Positions 50,956-59,854 of a DNA stretch of 64,000 bases are shown one piece after another. The first letter of the stretch is position 1, and each line of letters begins with the position of its first letter. The translations under genes and the position numbers were made by a program. Where the stretch lies: NCBI RefSeq assembly GCF_000716785.1, contig NZ_JNYY01000009.1, forward strand, positions 1 to 64,000, read 5' to 3'. This DNA comes from Amycolatopsis vancoresmycina. Lineage in GTDB: Bacteria > Actinomycetota > Actinomycetes > Mycobacteriales > Pseudonocardiaceae. The notes beneath the pieces are model-generated. The model did not search any database. It was given only the letters and a program-made list of their open reading frames with translations, and was not told the origin of the DNA.

Positions 50956-52620
50956 ATGGAGTTCACGCACCGCACCGTCCTGAGCCCCGAGCTGCGGGCC
51001 CAGGTGCTCGAGGACCCGGCGATCGGCGGCGGGAACCTGCTGCCGGCCATGCTCGAGCTCAACCCGTGCCCGGACGAGCCGTTCATCCACTCCCTGACGC
51101 CGATCCCCTGCACCGGCGGGGAAACGCGGACGCAGTTCAGCCTCCGCGACCTCGACCACCTCGTGCAGAGCTGGTCGGTCTGGTACCTGGAGCGGGGGGT
51201 GCGGCCACGCGACCGGGTCGCGGTCTTCCCGCCCGACTCCATCCAGTACTTCATCCACCTTTCGGCGCTGGCGCAGATCGGCGCGATCTCCATGCTGATC
51301 AACAGCAACGCCAAGCGGGACAGCGCGGTCGCCCTGATCGAGCGCAGCGGGGCGATCGGCCTCTACACCGACGACGAACGGCTCGCCCGGATCGCCGTCG
51401 ACCTCGACCGGCTGAACCTGAAGTGGGTCGAGACCCGCCAGGACGGCCCGCCGCCGGCCGTGCTGCCCGACGCCGACCGGTTCCGGCACCACCCCGACGA
51501 CCCCGTCGGCCTGATGCACTCCTCGGGCACGACCGGGCTGCCGAAGCCGGTCATCCACACCCACAAGACCATTTTGGACGGTCCGAAGTGGCGCGCGGTG
51601 AACTATAAGGAAGAACCGCGCGCGGTCATCCTCAACGCGCTTCCGCAGTCGCACCAGGGCTGTGTGTCGTTCAACGCCTACACCGTGCTCGGCGGGCAGC
51701 CGATGGTCGTCTGGCGGGACGTCTCCGGGGCGGAGCTCGCCCACGCCGTCGAGGCGCACCGGCCGACCATGGTGATGGCGTTCGGGCACGCCTACCCGGA
51801 GCTCGCCGCCATCGAGACGCCGGAAGGTGCGCTGGACTCGGTGAACATCTGGGTGTCCATGGCGGACGCGATCCACGAGCGGCACCTGAAGGAGATCCTC
51901 GGCCGCCGGTCGCCGGACCTGCCGCCCGCCGCGTTCCTGGACCGGCTCGGCACCACCGAGCTGGGCTGGGGCGTGCTCATGCAGCCCCGCACCCTCGCCA
52001 CCGAGCGCAACGACCGCTGCGTCGGCAAGTCGGTGGGCTTCGCCGAAGTCGCGATCGTGCGGGAGAACGGCACGCTCGCCGAGCCGTACGAATTCGGCCT
52101 GCTCGGCGCCAAGCCGCCGTCCATGACCGTGGGCTACTGGGGCAACCAGGACACCTACTACCGCAGCAAGCTGGCCGGCTACTGGCTGACCGGCGACGTC
52201 GCCTACCGGGACGAGGACGGCAACTTCTACCAGGTCGACCGCGCGGTGGACGTGGTGCACACCGCCGCCGGGCCCGGCTACTCGGTGCAGATGGAGGAAC
52301 TGATCCTCAACGAGGTGCCCGGGGTCGAGGACTGCACCGTGGTGGCCGGGCGCCACGAGGGCGAGGAGGTCGCTGTCGCCGTCGTGACCGGGGACGGTGT
52401 GGACGCGGAGAAGGTGCTGTTCGCGGCCAACGAAGCCCTGCGCGCCCACGGCAAGCCCGAGCTGTCCGTGGTGGAGGTCGCCACCGGCGACGAGGACTTC
52501 CCGCTCGGTGTCACCGGCAAGTCCCTCAAGCGCTACCTGCGTGACAAGTACCGCGACCTCGCCGTCCACGTCCGGGACCGCCGGGGCCGCAACCTCGCGA
52601 CGATCGACGCGCTCGCATGA
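50956..52620 (+). CDS. AMP-forming ligase (ANL superfamily), first gene of the biosynthetic operon
   Basis: The 554-residue acyl-CoA-ligase-like enzyme has the P-loop MHSSGTTGLPKPVIHTHKTI near 188, the GYWLTGDVAYRDEDGNFYQVDR hinge region and the C-terminal lysine in GVTGKSLKRYLRD near 521. It should adenylate a carboxylic acid. In cremeomycin synthesis the homologue CreM instead uses nitrous acid and ATP to diazotise an aromatic amine. Since a nitrous-acid-type gene pair lies in the same operon, a diazotase role is a reasonable but unproven alternative. ATG 50956; the stop overlaps the next start (ATGA). Confidence 0.85.
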   Translation: MEFTHRTVLSPELRAQVLEDPAIGGGNLLPAMLELNPCPDEPFIHSLTPIPCTGGETRTQFSLRDLDHLVQSWSVWYLERGVRPRDRVAVFPPDSIQYFIHLSALAQIGAISMLINSNAKRDSAVALIERSGAIGLYTDDERLARIAVDLDRLNLKWVETRQDGPPPAVLPDADRFRHHPDDPVGLMHSSGTTGLPKPVIHTHKTILDGPKWRAVNYKEEPRAVILNALPQSHQGCVSFNAYTVLGGQPMVVWRDVSGAELAHAVEAHRPTMVMAFGHAYPELAAIETPEGALDSVNIWVSMADAIHERHLKEILGRRSPDLPPAAFLDRLGTTELGWGVLMQPRTLATERNDRCVGKSVGFAEVAIVRENGTLAEPYEFGLLGAKPPSMTVGYWGNQDTYYRSKLAGYWLTGDVAYRDEDGNFYQVDRAVDVVHTAAGPGYSVQMEELILNEVPGVEDCTVVAGRHEGEEVAVAVVTGDGVDAEKVLFAANEALRAHGKPELSVVEVATGDEDFPLGVTGKSLKRYLRDKYRDLAVHVRDRRGRNLATIDALA

Positions 52621-53666
52621 CCGCGGCGGAAGCGCAGCAGGACCTGCTGCTCGTGTTCGACGAAACCGTGACCCGCGCCGACGTCGACGGCTGGCTGCGG
52701 CACCTGAGCTTCGCCGGCGCGCCGACGCGGGTGTACCGGCTCGGCGCCGGTCACGTGCTGCCGGTGTCCGGAGTGGACAGTGCGGAGCTGCTCGCCGCGG
52801 CGCACCACCTGCCCGCACCGACCCGGCAGGTGGTGCGCGGCGGCGCGGCGTGGCTGGGCGGCCGTCCGCTGCGGCCCGCCGGGACCCGGGTGCGCATCGG
52901 GCCGGCGACGATCGGCGACGGCTCGGTGGCGGTGATCGCCGGGCCGTGCGCGGTCGAGACGCCGGAGCAGATGACGGCCACCGCGGAGCTGGTCGCCGAG
53001 CACGGGGCGGTCGCGCTGCGCGGCGGGGTCTTCAAGCCGCGCACCTCGCCGCACTCGTTCCAGGGCCTCGGGTTCGGCGGGCTGGACCTGCTCGTCGAGG
53101 CCCGGCGGCGGACGGGCCTGCCGTTCGTCACCGAGGTCGTCGACCCGGAGCACGTGAAACGGCTGGCCGAGGTGGTCGACGGCTTCCAGATCGGGGCCCG
53201 GAACATGCAGAACTTCGCACTGCTGAGCGCGGTGGGCCAGACCGGCCTGCCGGTGCTGCTCAAGCGCGGGTTCGGCTGCACCGTCGAGGAGACCCTCGCC
53301 GCCGGGGAGTACCTGCTGCTGGAGGGCAACGACCAGGTCGTGCTGTGCGAGCGCGGGATCCGCACGTTCGAGCCGTCGGCGCGGTTCACCCTCGACCTGA
53401 CGGCGGTGGCGCAGTGGAAGCAGCACACGCACCTGCCGGTGATCGTGGACCCGAGCCATTCGAGCGGCCGCCCGGAGCTGGTCGAGCCGCTCTCGCTCGC
53501 CGCGGTCGCCGCGGGCGCGGACGCCCTGCTGATCGACGTCCACGTCCAGCCGGAGCAGGCGCTGTGCGACGCGAACCAGGCGTTGCGGCCGGAGCAGTTC
53601 GCCGGGTTGATGACCCGGCTCGCCGGGGCGGTGGCCGGGCTCGGCCGAAGCCTGCAGGAACGCTGA
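52617..53666 (+). CDS. DAHP synthase, type I-beta
   Basis: The 349-residue 3-deoxy-D-arabino-heptulosonate 7-phosphate synthase joins phosphoenolpyruvate and erythrose 4-phosphate, committing carbon to the shikimate pathway. Active-site motifs are AGPCAVET (near 108), RGGVFKPRTSPHSFQGLG (near 140) and VDPSHSSGRPEL (near 280). The first 75 residues form a ferredoxin-like regulatory domain of the Thermotoga type. A cluster-located copy usually raises precursor supply and suggests that the product contains a chorismate-derived unit. No later shikimate genes are in the window. ATG overlaps the ligase stop. Confidence 0.9.
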   Translation: MTAAEAQQDLLLVFDETVTRADVDGWLRHLSFAGAPTRVYRLGAGHVLPVSGVDSAELLAAAHHLPAPTRQVVRGGAAWLGGRPLRPAGTRVRIGPATIGDGSVAVIAGPCAVETPEQMTATAELVAEHGAVALRGGVFKPRTSPHSFQGLGFGGLDLLVEARRRTGLPFVTEVVDPEHVKRLAEVVDGFQIGARNMQNFALLSAVGQTGLPVLLKRGFGCTVEETLAAGEYLLLEGNDQVVLCERGIRTFEPSARFTLDLTAVAQWKQHTHLPVIVDPSHSSGRPELVEPLSLAAVAAGADALLIDVHVQPEQALCDANQALRPEQFAGLMTRLAGAVAGLGRSLQER

Positions 53667-53697
53667 GCGGCCCGCGCGGCCAGGGAGTGGGGGTTCG

Positions 53698-55620
53698 GTG
53701 TCCGGTGAGACGTCGGAGATCGCCGTGGTCGGGCTCGGCCCGCGCGGGCTGTCGGTGGCGGAACGGCTGTGCGCCAGTGCCGCCGAGCTCGTGCCGCCGG
53801 GCCGCCGGCTCGTCGTCCACCTCGTCGACCCGCACCTGGCCGAGGGCGGCCGGGTGTGGCGGAGCACGCAGGACCGCCTGCTGCTGATGAACACCGTCGC
53901 CTGCCAGGTGACCATGTTCGTCGACGAGAGCGTCGGCTGCGCGGGCCCGGTCGTGCCCGGCCCGAGCCTGTACGAGTGGGCGCGGTCGATCGCCCTGCTC
54001 GGCACCCCGCACGTGCCGGAGGCCGTCCGCGCCGAAGCCGCCGCACTCGGCCCGGACGACTACCCGTCCCGGGCGTTCTTCGGCAGCTACCTGCGCTGGA
54101 CGCGGCGGCGGCTCACCCGGATCGCGCCGCCGTCGCTGCGGTTCGCCGGACACCAGGCGCGGGCGGTCGACGTCCGGGACACCGGCGCCGGGCGGCAGGA
54201 GGTGGTGCTGGACGACGGCACGGTGCTCGGCGGCCTCGACGCCGTCGTGCTCGCCCTCGGCCACCTGCCGCACGAACCCGGCCCGGCCGAGGCCGAGCTG
54301 AGCCGGTACGCCGGCCGGCACGGCCTGCGGTACCAGGCCCCGGGCAACCCGGCCGACGCGCCACCGTGCGCGGCCGCCCCCGGCGAACCGGTGCTGCTGC
54401 GGGGGATGGGCCTGAACTTCTTCGACCACCTGGCCCTGCTGACCCTCGGCCGCGGCGGCGCGTTCACCCGGACACCGGCGGGCACGCTGACCTACGTGCC
54501 GTCCGGCCGGGAACCCCGGCTGGTCGCCGGATCCCGGCGGGGTGTCCCGTACCAGGCCCGGGCCCGCAACGAGAAGGGCGCCTTCGGCCGCCACGAGCCG
54601 CGCTACCTCACGCCCGCGGTGATCGAGCGGCTGCGGGGCGGCGGGGACTTCCGCCGGGACGTCTGGCCGCTGATCGACCAGGAGGTCCGCACGGTCTTCT
54701 ACGCCGCCCAGGTGCGGGAACAGGGGTGCGCGTGCGACGCCGGCGAGTTCACCGAGGCGTTCGCGGCCGCGGGCCCGGCCGAGGTGGGCGGCGATCCGCT
54801 GCACGTCCGGGAGACCGAGGCCCAGCGGATCGTGCTGGCCAAGTTCGGCCTCGGCGTGAGCTGGGACTGGCGCACGATCGCGAACCCGTACCAGGACGGC
54901 GACCTCGCCTCGACGCCGGCGTTCCGCCGCCGCCTCCGGTCCCTTGTGGACACTGAATTGGCGGAGGCGGCGAAGGGTAACGTGAGCGGGCCGTTCAAGG
55001 CGGCGACGGACGTCCTGCGCGACCTGCGCAACGAGATCCGGCTGGTCGTCGACCACGGCGGGATCTCCGGCCGCTCCTACCGCGACGACCTGCAGCGCTG
55101 GTACATGCCGCTCAACGCGTTCCTGTCGATCGGGCCGCCCGCCGAGCGCGTCGAGCAGTTCGGCGCCCTCCTGGACGCGGGCGTGCTCGAGGTGCTCGGC
55201 CCGGACCTGCGGGTCGAGGGGACCGGTGGGCGGTTCGTGGCCTGGTCGGCGGCGTGCCCGGACGTCACCGTGCCCGCGTCCACGCTGATCGAGGCCCGGC
55301 TGCCGGAGACCGACCTGCGGCGCACGACCGACCCGCTGCTGCGGGCCCTGGTGGCCCGCGGGGAGGGCCGCCCGTACCGCAACGGGGAGTACGTCACCGG
55401 CGGCCTGGCGGTCACCCGGCGGCCGTACCACGTGCTGGACGCGCGGAACCGGCCCCACCCGCGGCGGTTCGCCTTCGGCGTGCCGACCGAGGCGGTGCAC
55501 TGGGTGACCGCGGCCGGCATCCGGCCGGGCGTCGATTCGGTGATCCTCGGCGACGCGGACGCGATCGCCCGGTCCTGCCTGCGGGTGGCGGCGGACGTCG
55601 ATTCGGGGCGGGCGGCATGA
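53698..55620 (+). CDS. FAD/NAD(P)-binding monooxygenase, candidate aspartate N-oxygenase (nitrosuccinate synthase-like)
   Basis: The 640-residue flavoprotein opens with IAVVGLGPRGLSVAERLCA, the FAD motif of the NAD_binding_9 group. A second region, LDAVVLALGHLPHEPG, recalls class B monooxygenases. Proteins of this family and length include CreE (cremeomycin) and FzmM (fosfazinomycin), which oxidise the amine of L-aspartate to nitrosuccinate. The lyase needed for the next step is encoded immediately downstream with overlapping ATGA, exactly as required. GTG 53698 follows GGGAG. The family is firm; the aspartate substrate is inferred from the pair. Confidence 0.8.
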   Translation: MSGETSEIAVVGLGPRGLSVAERLCASAAELVPPGRRLVVHLVDPHLAEGGRVWRSTQDRLLLMNTVACQVTMFVDESVGCAGPVVPGPSLYEWARSIALLGTPHVPEAVRAEAAALGPDDYPSRAFFGSYLRWTRRRLTRIAPPSLRFAGHQARAVDVRDTGAGRQEVVLDDGTVLGGLDAVVLALGHLPHEPGPAEAELSRYAGRHGLRYQAPGNPADAPPCAAAPGEPVLLRGMGLNFFDHLALLTLGRGGAFTRTPAGTLTYVPSGREPRLVAGSRRGVPYQARARNEKGAFGRHEPRYLTPAVIERLRGGGDFRRDVWPLIDQEVRTVFYAAQVREQGCACDAGEFTEAFAAAGPAEVGGDPLHVRETEAQRIVLAKFGLGVSWDWRTIANPYQDGDLASTPAFRRRLRSLVDTELAEAAKGNVSGPFKAATDVLRDLRNEIRLVVDHGGISGRSYRDDLQRWYMPLNAFLSIGPPAERVEQFGALLDAGVLEVLGPDLRVEGTGGRFVAWSAACPDVTVPASTLIEARLPETDLRRTTDPLLRALVARGEGRPYRNGEYVTGGLAVTRRPYHVLDARNRPHPRRFAFGVPTEAVHWVTAAGIRPGVDSVILGDADAIARSCLRVAADVDSGRAA

Positions 55621-56927
55621 CCGGCTTGCTGGCCCCGGCGTGGGCCGGGACGGGTGCCGATGCGCTCGTCGACGACCGCGCCCTGCTGACCGCGATGTTC
55701 GCCACCGAGGTCGCCCTCGCCGAAGCGCAGGCCGAGCTGGGCGTGATCCCCGAGTCGGCAGCGGCGGCGATCCGCGCGGCGGCGGTGCCGGAACCGGATC
55801 TGGCCGTGGGCGTGCGCGAGACGGCGAACCCGGTCGTGGCGTTCGTCGCCGCGCTCGCCGCCGCCGTCGGCCCGGACGCCGCCGAATACGTGCACCGGGG
55901 CAGCACCAGCCAGGACATCCTGGACACCGCCCTGATGCTGCTCTGCCGGGCCGCCTTCGACCGCATCGAGCGCGACCTGCTCGCCACGGCGGAGAGCCTG
56001 GCCGGGCACGTTCGCGCGCACCGGGGGACGCCGATGGCCGGGCGCACCCTCACCCAGCACGCCGTGCCGGTCACCTTCGGGCTCAAAGCGGCGACCTGGC
56101 TGCACGGCGTGCTCGACGCCGTCGAGCGGGTGCGCCGGGTCGAGCTGCCGGTGTCGCTCGGCGGCGCGGCCGGCACCCTGTCCGCGTACCAGGAGTACAG
56201 CTCCGCCGAGGCGGCGCTGCGGCTGCCCGATCTGGTCGCCCGGCGGCTGGGCCTGGCCCCGCAGGTGCTGCCCTGGCACGGCATCCGCACGCCGATCGCC
56301 GACGTCGCCGCCGCGCTGCTGGTCACCACCGGCGCGCTCGGCAAGCTCGCCGCCGACGTCCTCGTGCTGTCGCGCACCGAAATCGGCGAGGTGACCGAGG
56401 CGACGGCGCCGGGGCGCGGGGTGTCTTCGGCGATGCCGCAGAAGCACAACCCGGTGTTCGCCACGCTGGTGGCGACCGCGGCCCGGCAGCTGCCGCCGCT
56501 CGCCGTCGTGCTCTTCGGGTCGATGGCCGCCGAGGACGAGCGGTCCGCGGGCGCCTGGCACGCGGAATGGCAGCCGCTGCGGGACGCCCTGCGCATCGCG
56601 GCCGGTGCCGCGGCGAACGCGGCCTGCCTGGCGGCGTCGCTGCAGGTCTCACCGGCGGCGATGGCGGCGAACCTGCAGCTCACCCGCGGCGCGATCGTGT
56701 CGGAGCGGGTCAACGCCGTGCTCGCGCCGAAGCTGGGCAAAGCGGCCGCCAAGCGCTTGCTGGCCGAGGCCACCGCCGAAGCCGGCCGCACCGGGCGTGA
56801 CCTGGCCGCGGTACTCGACCTGGACCTGCCTCCGGACGTGCTCGATCCGGCCGCCTACACCGGGCTGGCCGGCCCGCTGGCCGACCGCGCCCTGGCCCGC
56901 TACGACGTCGTGAAGGAGAGCCGATGA
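55617..56927 (+). CDS. Fumarase/aspartase-superfamily lyase, candidate nitrosuccinate lyase
   Basis: The 436-residue enzyme resembles adenylosuccinate lyase and 3-carboxymuconate cycloisomerase. Conserved regions are HRGSTSQDILDTALMLL (about 100), LTQHAVPVTFGLKAATW (about 145) and the signature loop VSSAMPQKHNPVFATL (about 280), which bears the catalytic serine. CreD and FzmL, of this same superfamily, release nitrous acid from nitrosuccinate to give fumarate. Its overlap with the flavoenzyme gene makes that the best hypothesis. A muconate role is less likely, as no other protocatechuate genes are near. ATG overlaps upstream; the stop overlaps the aminotransferase start. Confidence 0.82.
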   Translation: MTGLLAPAWAGTGADALVDDRALLTAMFATEVALAEAQAELGVIPESAAAAIRAAAVPEPDLAVGVRETANPVVAFVAALAAAVGPDAAEYVHRGSTSQDILDTALMLLCRAAFDRIERDLLATAESLAGHVRAHRGTPMAGRTLTQHAVPVTFGLKAATWLHGVLDAVERVRRVELPVSLGGAAGTLSAYQEYSSAEAALRLPDLVARRLGLAPQVLPWHGIRTPIADVAAALLVTTGALGKLAADVLVLSRTEIGEVTEATAPGRGVSSAMPQKHNPVFATLVATAARQLPPLAVVLFGSMAAEDERSAGAWHAEWQPLRDALRIAAGAAANAACLAASLQVSPAAMAANLQLTRGAIVSERVNAVLAPKLGKAAAKRLLAEATAEAGRTGRDLAAVLDLDLPPDVLDPAAYTGLAGPLADRALARYDVVKESR

Positions 56928-57988
56928 CCGCGCCCGAGCACGCCGGGCCCCGGCCCGCCGAAGAACGGGAAGCGCTGCTGCGCATGCCCGGCTTCGGCTC
57001 GCTGTGGTCCGACCACATGGTCACCGCCCGGTGGACCGCCGGGGACGGCTGGCAGCCGGCCCGCACCGGGCCGCTGGCCGCGTTCTCCCTCCACCCGGCC
57101 ACCATGGCGTTCCACTATGGACAGACGATATTCGAAGGATTGAAGGCGTTCTGGCGGCCGGATGGGCAGCGCGCGCTGTTCCGGCCCGGCGACCACGCCC
57201 GCCGGTTCGCCCGGTCGGCCCGCCGGATGGCCATGCCCGAACTGCCGGCGGACGCCTTCCTCGCCGCCGTGGCCGCGCTGACCCGCATCGACCGCGAGTG
57301 GGTGCCGCAGGCCCGTGGCCACAGCTTCTACCTGCGGCCGTTCATGATCGCCAGCGAGACGCACCTGTCCAACCGGCCCGCCGAGGAGTACCTGTTCGCC
57401 GTCATCGGCAGCCCCGCCCGGCCCGCCACCGCCGAACCGGCCCCGATCCGGCTCTGGGCGTCGCCCGAGTACGTCCGCGCCGCCGACGGCGGCACCGGCA
57501 CCATCAAGTGCGGCGGCAACTACGGCGGGTCCTACCTCGCCCAGCGGGAGGCGGCCGAGCACGGCTGCCACCAGGTCGTCTGGCTCGACGCGCGGGAACG
57601 GCGGTACGTCGAGGAGGTCGGCGGCTCCAATCTGTTCTTCGTCGAGGGCGACCGGCTCGTCACCCCGCCGCTGAGCGGCACGCTGCTGGCCGGCGTCACC
57701 CGCGACTCGATCCTGCGGCTCGCCGGGCGGCTCGGGCTGGCCGTCGCCGAAGCACCCGTCACCCTCGAAGACTGGGAACGCGGCTGCCGGGACGGCCGGA
57801 TCACCGAGACGTTCGCCTGCGGGACCGCCCGTGCCGTCGCGCCGGTCGGGCACGCCGTCACCCCGGATGGGGAGTGGGCCATCGGCGACGGCGGCACCGG
57901 CCCGGTCACCCGCCGCCTGCTGAACGCGCTGCTGGACATCCACTACGGCCACGCGCCCGACGACTTCGGCTGGCTGCACACCGTCTGA
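56924..57988 (+). CDS. Branched-chain-type aminotransferase (fold type IV)
   Basis: The 354-residue PLP enzyme resembles IlvE type II enzymes. The N-terminal ATMAFHYGQTIFEGLKAFW and catalytic Lys in GTIKCGGNYGGSY (near 190) are seen. The PLP-phosphate region EEVGGSNLFFVEGDRLVTPPLSGTLLAGVTR follows. It should transaminate a branched-chain or aromatic 2-oxo acid. In this operon it probably makes a pathway-specific amino acid rather than serving general metabolism. The start overlaps the lyase stop. Confidence 0.9.
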   Translation: MTAPEHAGPRPAEEREALLRMPGFGSLWSDHMVTARWTAGDGWQPARTGPLAAFSLHPATMAFHYGQTIFEGLKAFWRPDGQRALFRPGDHARRFARSARRMAMPELPADAFLAAVAALTRIDREWVPQARGHSFYLRPFMIASETHLSNRPAEEYLFAVIGSPARPATAEPAPIRLWASPEYVRAADGGTGTIKCGGNYGGSYLAQREAAEHGCHQVVWLDARERRYVEEVGGSNLFFVEGDRLVTPPLSGTLLAGVTRDSILRLAGRLGLAVAEAPVTLEDWERGCRDGRITETFACGTARAVAPVGHAVTPDGEWAIGDGGTGPVTRRLLNALLDIHYGHAPDDFGWLHTV

Positions 57989-57999
57989 GAGGATCATCC

Positions 58000-58596
58000 G
58001 TGAAGGTCGACTTCTACTTCGATCCCGCCTGCCCGTTCGCCTGGATCACCTCGCGGTGGATCCTCGAGGTCGAACCGCGGCGGGACATCACCCTCCGGTT
58101 CCGCGTGATGAGCCTCGGTGTCCTGAACGAGGACCGGGAGCTCGAGCCGTGGTACCGCGAGTTCTGCGACCGCGCCTGGGGCCCGGTCCGGGTCTGCGTC
58201 GCCGCGGCGCAGCACCACGGCGAAGAGGTGCTGCGCGACCTCTACACCGCGCTCGGCACCCGGATCCACAAGGGACGGAACAAGGACTTCCCCGAGGTCG
58301 TCGCGCAGGCGCTGGCCGAGGTCGGGCTCCCGGCGTCGCTGGCCGAGGCGGCCGACAGCACGGACTACGACGAAGCCCTGCGCAAGAGCCACGCCGAAGC
58401 ACTGGCCCCGGTCGGCGCGGACCTCGGCACCCCGGCGATCCACCTCGACGGCGTCGGATTCTTCGGCCCGGTGCTCAACGCGATCCCCCGCGGCGAGGAG
58501 GCGGCGCAGCTCTTCGACGGGGCCGCGGCCCTCGCGCGCAACCCGCACTTCTTCGAGCTGAAGCGCTCGCGCACGCCCGGCCTGAACTACGAATGA
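58000..58596 (+). CDS. DsbA-family protein resembling mycothiol-dependent nitroreductase
   Basis: The 198-residue thioredoxin-fold protein has FYFDPACPFAWITSRWILEV at the N-terminus, DRAWGPVRVCVAAAQHHGEEV, GTPAIHLDGVGFFGPVLNAIPRGEEA and a closing PHFFELKRSRT. These match Rv2466c of M. tuberculosis, the mycothiol-dependent nitroreductase. The active site is CPFA, with only the first cysteine, so it may act by a monothiol mechanism with mycothiol. In an operon predicted to make nitroso or nitro species it could reduce a nitro intermediate or detoxify by-products. GTG 58000 follows GAGAGGAT. Confidence 0.8.
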   Translation: MKVDFYFDPACPFAWITSRWILEVEPRRDITLRFRVMSLGVLNEDRELEPWYREFCDRAWGPVRVCVAAAQHHGEEVLRDLYTALGTRIHKGRNKDFPEVVAQALAEVGLPASLAEAADSTDYDEALRKSHAEALAPVGADLGTPAIHLDGVGFFGPVLNAIPRGEEAAQLFDGAAALARNPHFFELKRSRTPGLNYE

Positions 58597-58606
58597 GGGA
58601 ACGGCG

Positions 58607-59854
58607 ATGAAACGCATCGGGTTCGTCGAGTCGAACCGGGCCGGCTCCGGGTTCGCCGCCCTGCGCGCGGCCCGCGCGCTCGGCCTGCACGTCACGTTCT
58701 TCAGCAGCGGGCTCGAGCGCTACCACGCGACACCGGGCGGCACCGAGGTCCTGGAAAGCTGCGTCGACGAGGTCGTGTCGTGTCCCACGCACGAACTGGA
58801 ACCGCTGCTGGCGGCGGTCAAGGCCACCGACGCGCGGCAGCCGCTCGACGCCCTGCTGTCGGTGGCCGAGTACGAGGTGGTGCAGACCGCGGAGGCGGCC
58901 CGGCAGCTCGGCCTGCCCGGCCCGGACCCGGCCGCGGTCCGGATCGCCCGCAACAAGGCCGCCCAGCGGCGGCGGTGGGCCGAACTCGGGGTCCCGGTGC
59001 CCGAGTTCCGCGTCGTGACGTCGGTGGCCGCCGCGGTGCGGGCCGGGCACGACGTCGGGTGGCCGTGCGTGGTGAAGGCGGTCGACGAGACCAGCGGCGC
59101 CCACGTCGTCCGGTGCACGACGCCGGAGGAGGTGGTGGCCGCGTTCGCGGCCGTCCGGGCGGAGCCGGTCAACCGGCGCGGGCAGGCACGGGCGGCCGAG
59201 GTGCTGGTCGAGGAGTGCCTGGTCGGGTTCGAGGTCAGCGTGGAGGTGCTGGCCGAGGCGGGCCGCGTCCGCGTCCTCGGGGTGACCGACAAGATCGTCG
59301 GCGGCGGCCACCGGTTCGTCGAACTGGGGCACAGCTTCCCGACCGCGCTGCCGGACGACGTCCGCCGCGAACTGGAGGCGGCCGCGGTGGCCGCGACCAC
59401 GGCGGTCGGCTTCGACCTCGGCCTCGCGCACGTCGAGGTCAAGTACACCGTGGCCGGGCCGAAGCTGGTCGAGCTCAACCCGCGCCCGGGCGGGGCCCGG
59501 ATCACCGAGCTGATGGACCGCAGTTTCGGGCGGTCCACGATGGAGCTGCTGCTCCGCCAAGCTCTCGGCGAGCCGGTCCCGCACCTGCCGGCGCCGATCG
59601 GCGGCGCGGCGATCCGGTACCTGACGGCGGAGCCCGGGGTCGTGGTGGGCGTCAGCGGGCTGGACATCGCCGCCGCGGCGCCGGGCGTGTGCGAGGCGGT
59701 GGTGTCCGCCGGGCCGGGCGCGCGCGTCGAACCGTTGCGGGTCAACGAAGACCGGATCGGGCACGTCCTGGCGACGGCCGACGGCCCGTACCTGGCCGGC
59801 CGGCTCGCCGAGGCGGCGGCGCAGCAGATCGTGGTGACCACCCGCCGGGACTGA
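58607..59854 (+). CDS. ATP-grasp ligase 1 (carboxylate-amine ligase)
   Basis: The 415-residue enzyme has three domains. The N-terminal region is RIGFVESNRAGSGFAALRAAR and the central ATP-binding part has VGWPCVVKAVDETSGAHVVRC and VLVEECLVGFEVSVEVLAEA. The metal-binding motif is LVELNPRPGGARITELMDRS (near 290). It resembles L-amino acid ligases and biotin-carboxylase-like ATP-grasp enzymes that form an amide through an acyl phosphate. ATG 58607 follows GAGGG. It ends operon 1; a SARP array starts at the base after its stop. Confidence 0.85.
   Translation: MKRIGFVESNRAGSGFAALRAARALGLHVTFFSSGLERYHATPGGTEVLESCVDEVVSCPTHELEPLLAAVKATDARQPLDALLSVAEYEVVQTAEAARQLGLPGPDPAAVRIARNKAAQRRRWAELGVPVPEFRVVTSVAAAVRAGHDVGWPCVVKAVDETSGAHVVRCTTPEEVVAAFAAVRAEPVNRRGQARAAEVLVEECLVGFEVSVEVLAEAGRVRVLGVTDKIVGGGHRFVELGHSFPTALPDDVRRELEAAAVAATTAVGFDLGLAHVEVKYTVAGPKLVELNPRPGGARITELMDRSFGRSTMELLLRQALGEPVPHLPAPIGGAAIRYLTAEPGVVVGVSGLDIAAAAPGVCEAVVSAGPGARVEPLRVNEDRIGHVLATADGPYLAGRLAEAAAQQIVVTTRRD

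Noticed and set aside
48856..52818. Open frame of about 1320 codons on the minus strand opposite the SARP and ligase genes
   Set aside because: Low-complexity composition typical of antisense frames; the plus-strand genes have clear domains and ribosome binding sites.
55617..56927. Reading the lyase as 3-carboxymuconate cycloisomerase of protocatechuate catabolism
   Set aside because: No other protocatechuate genes are nearby; overlap with the CreE-like flavoenzyme gene and the cluster setting fit nitrosuccinate lyase better.
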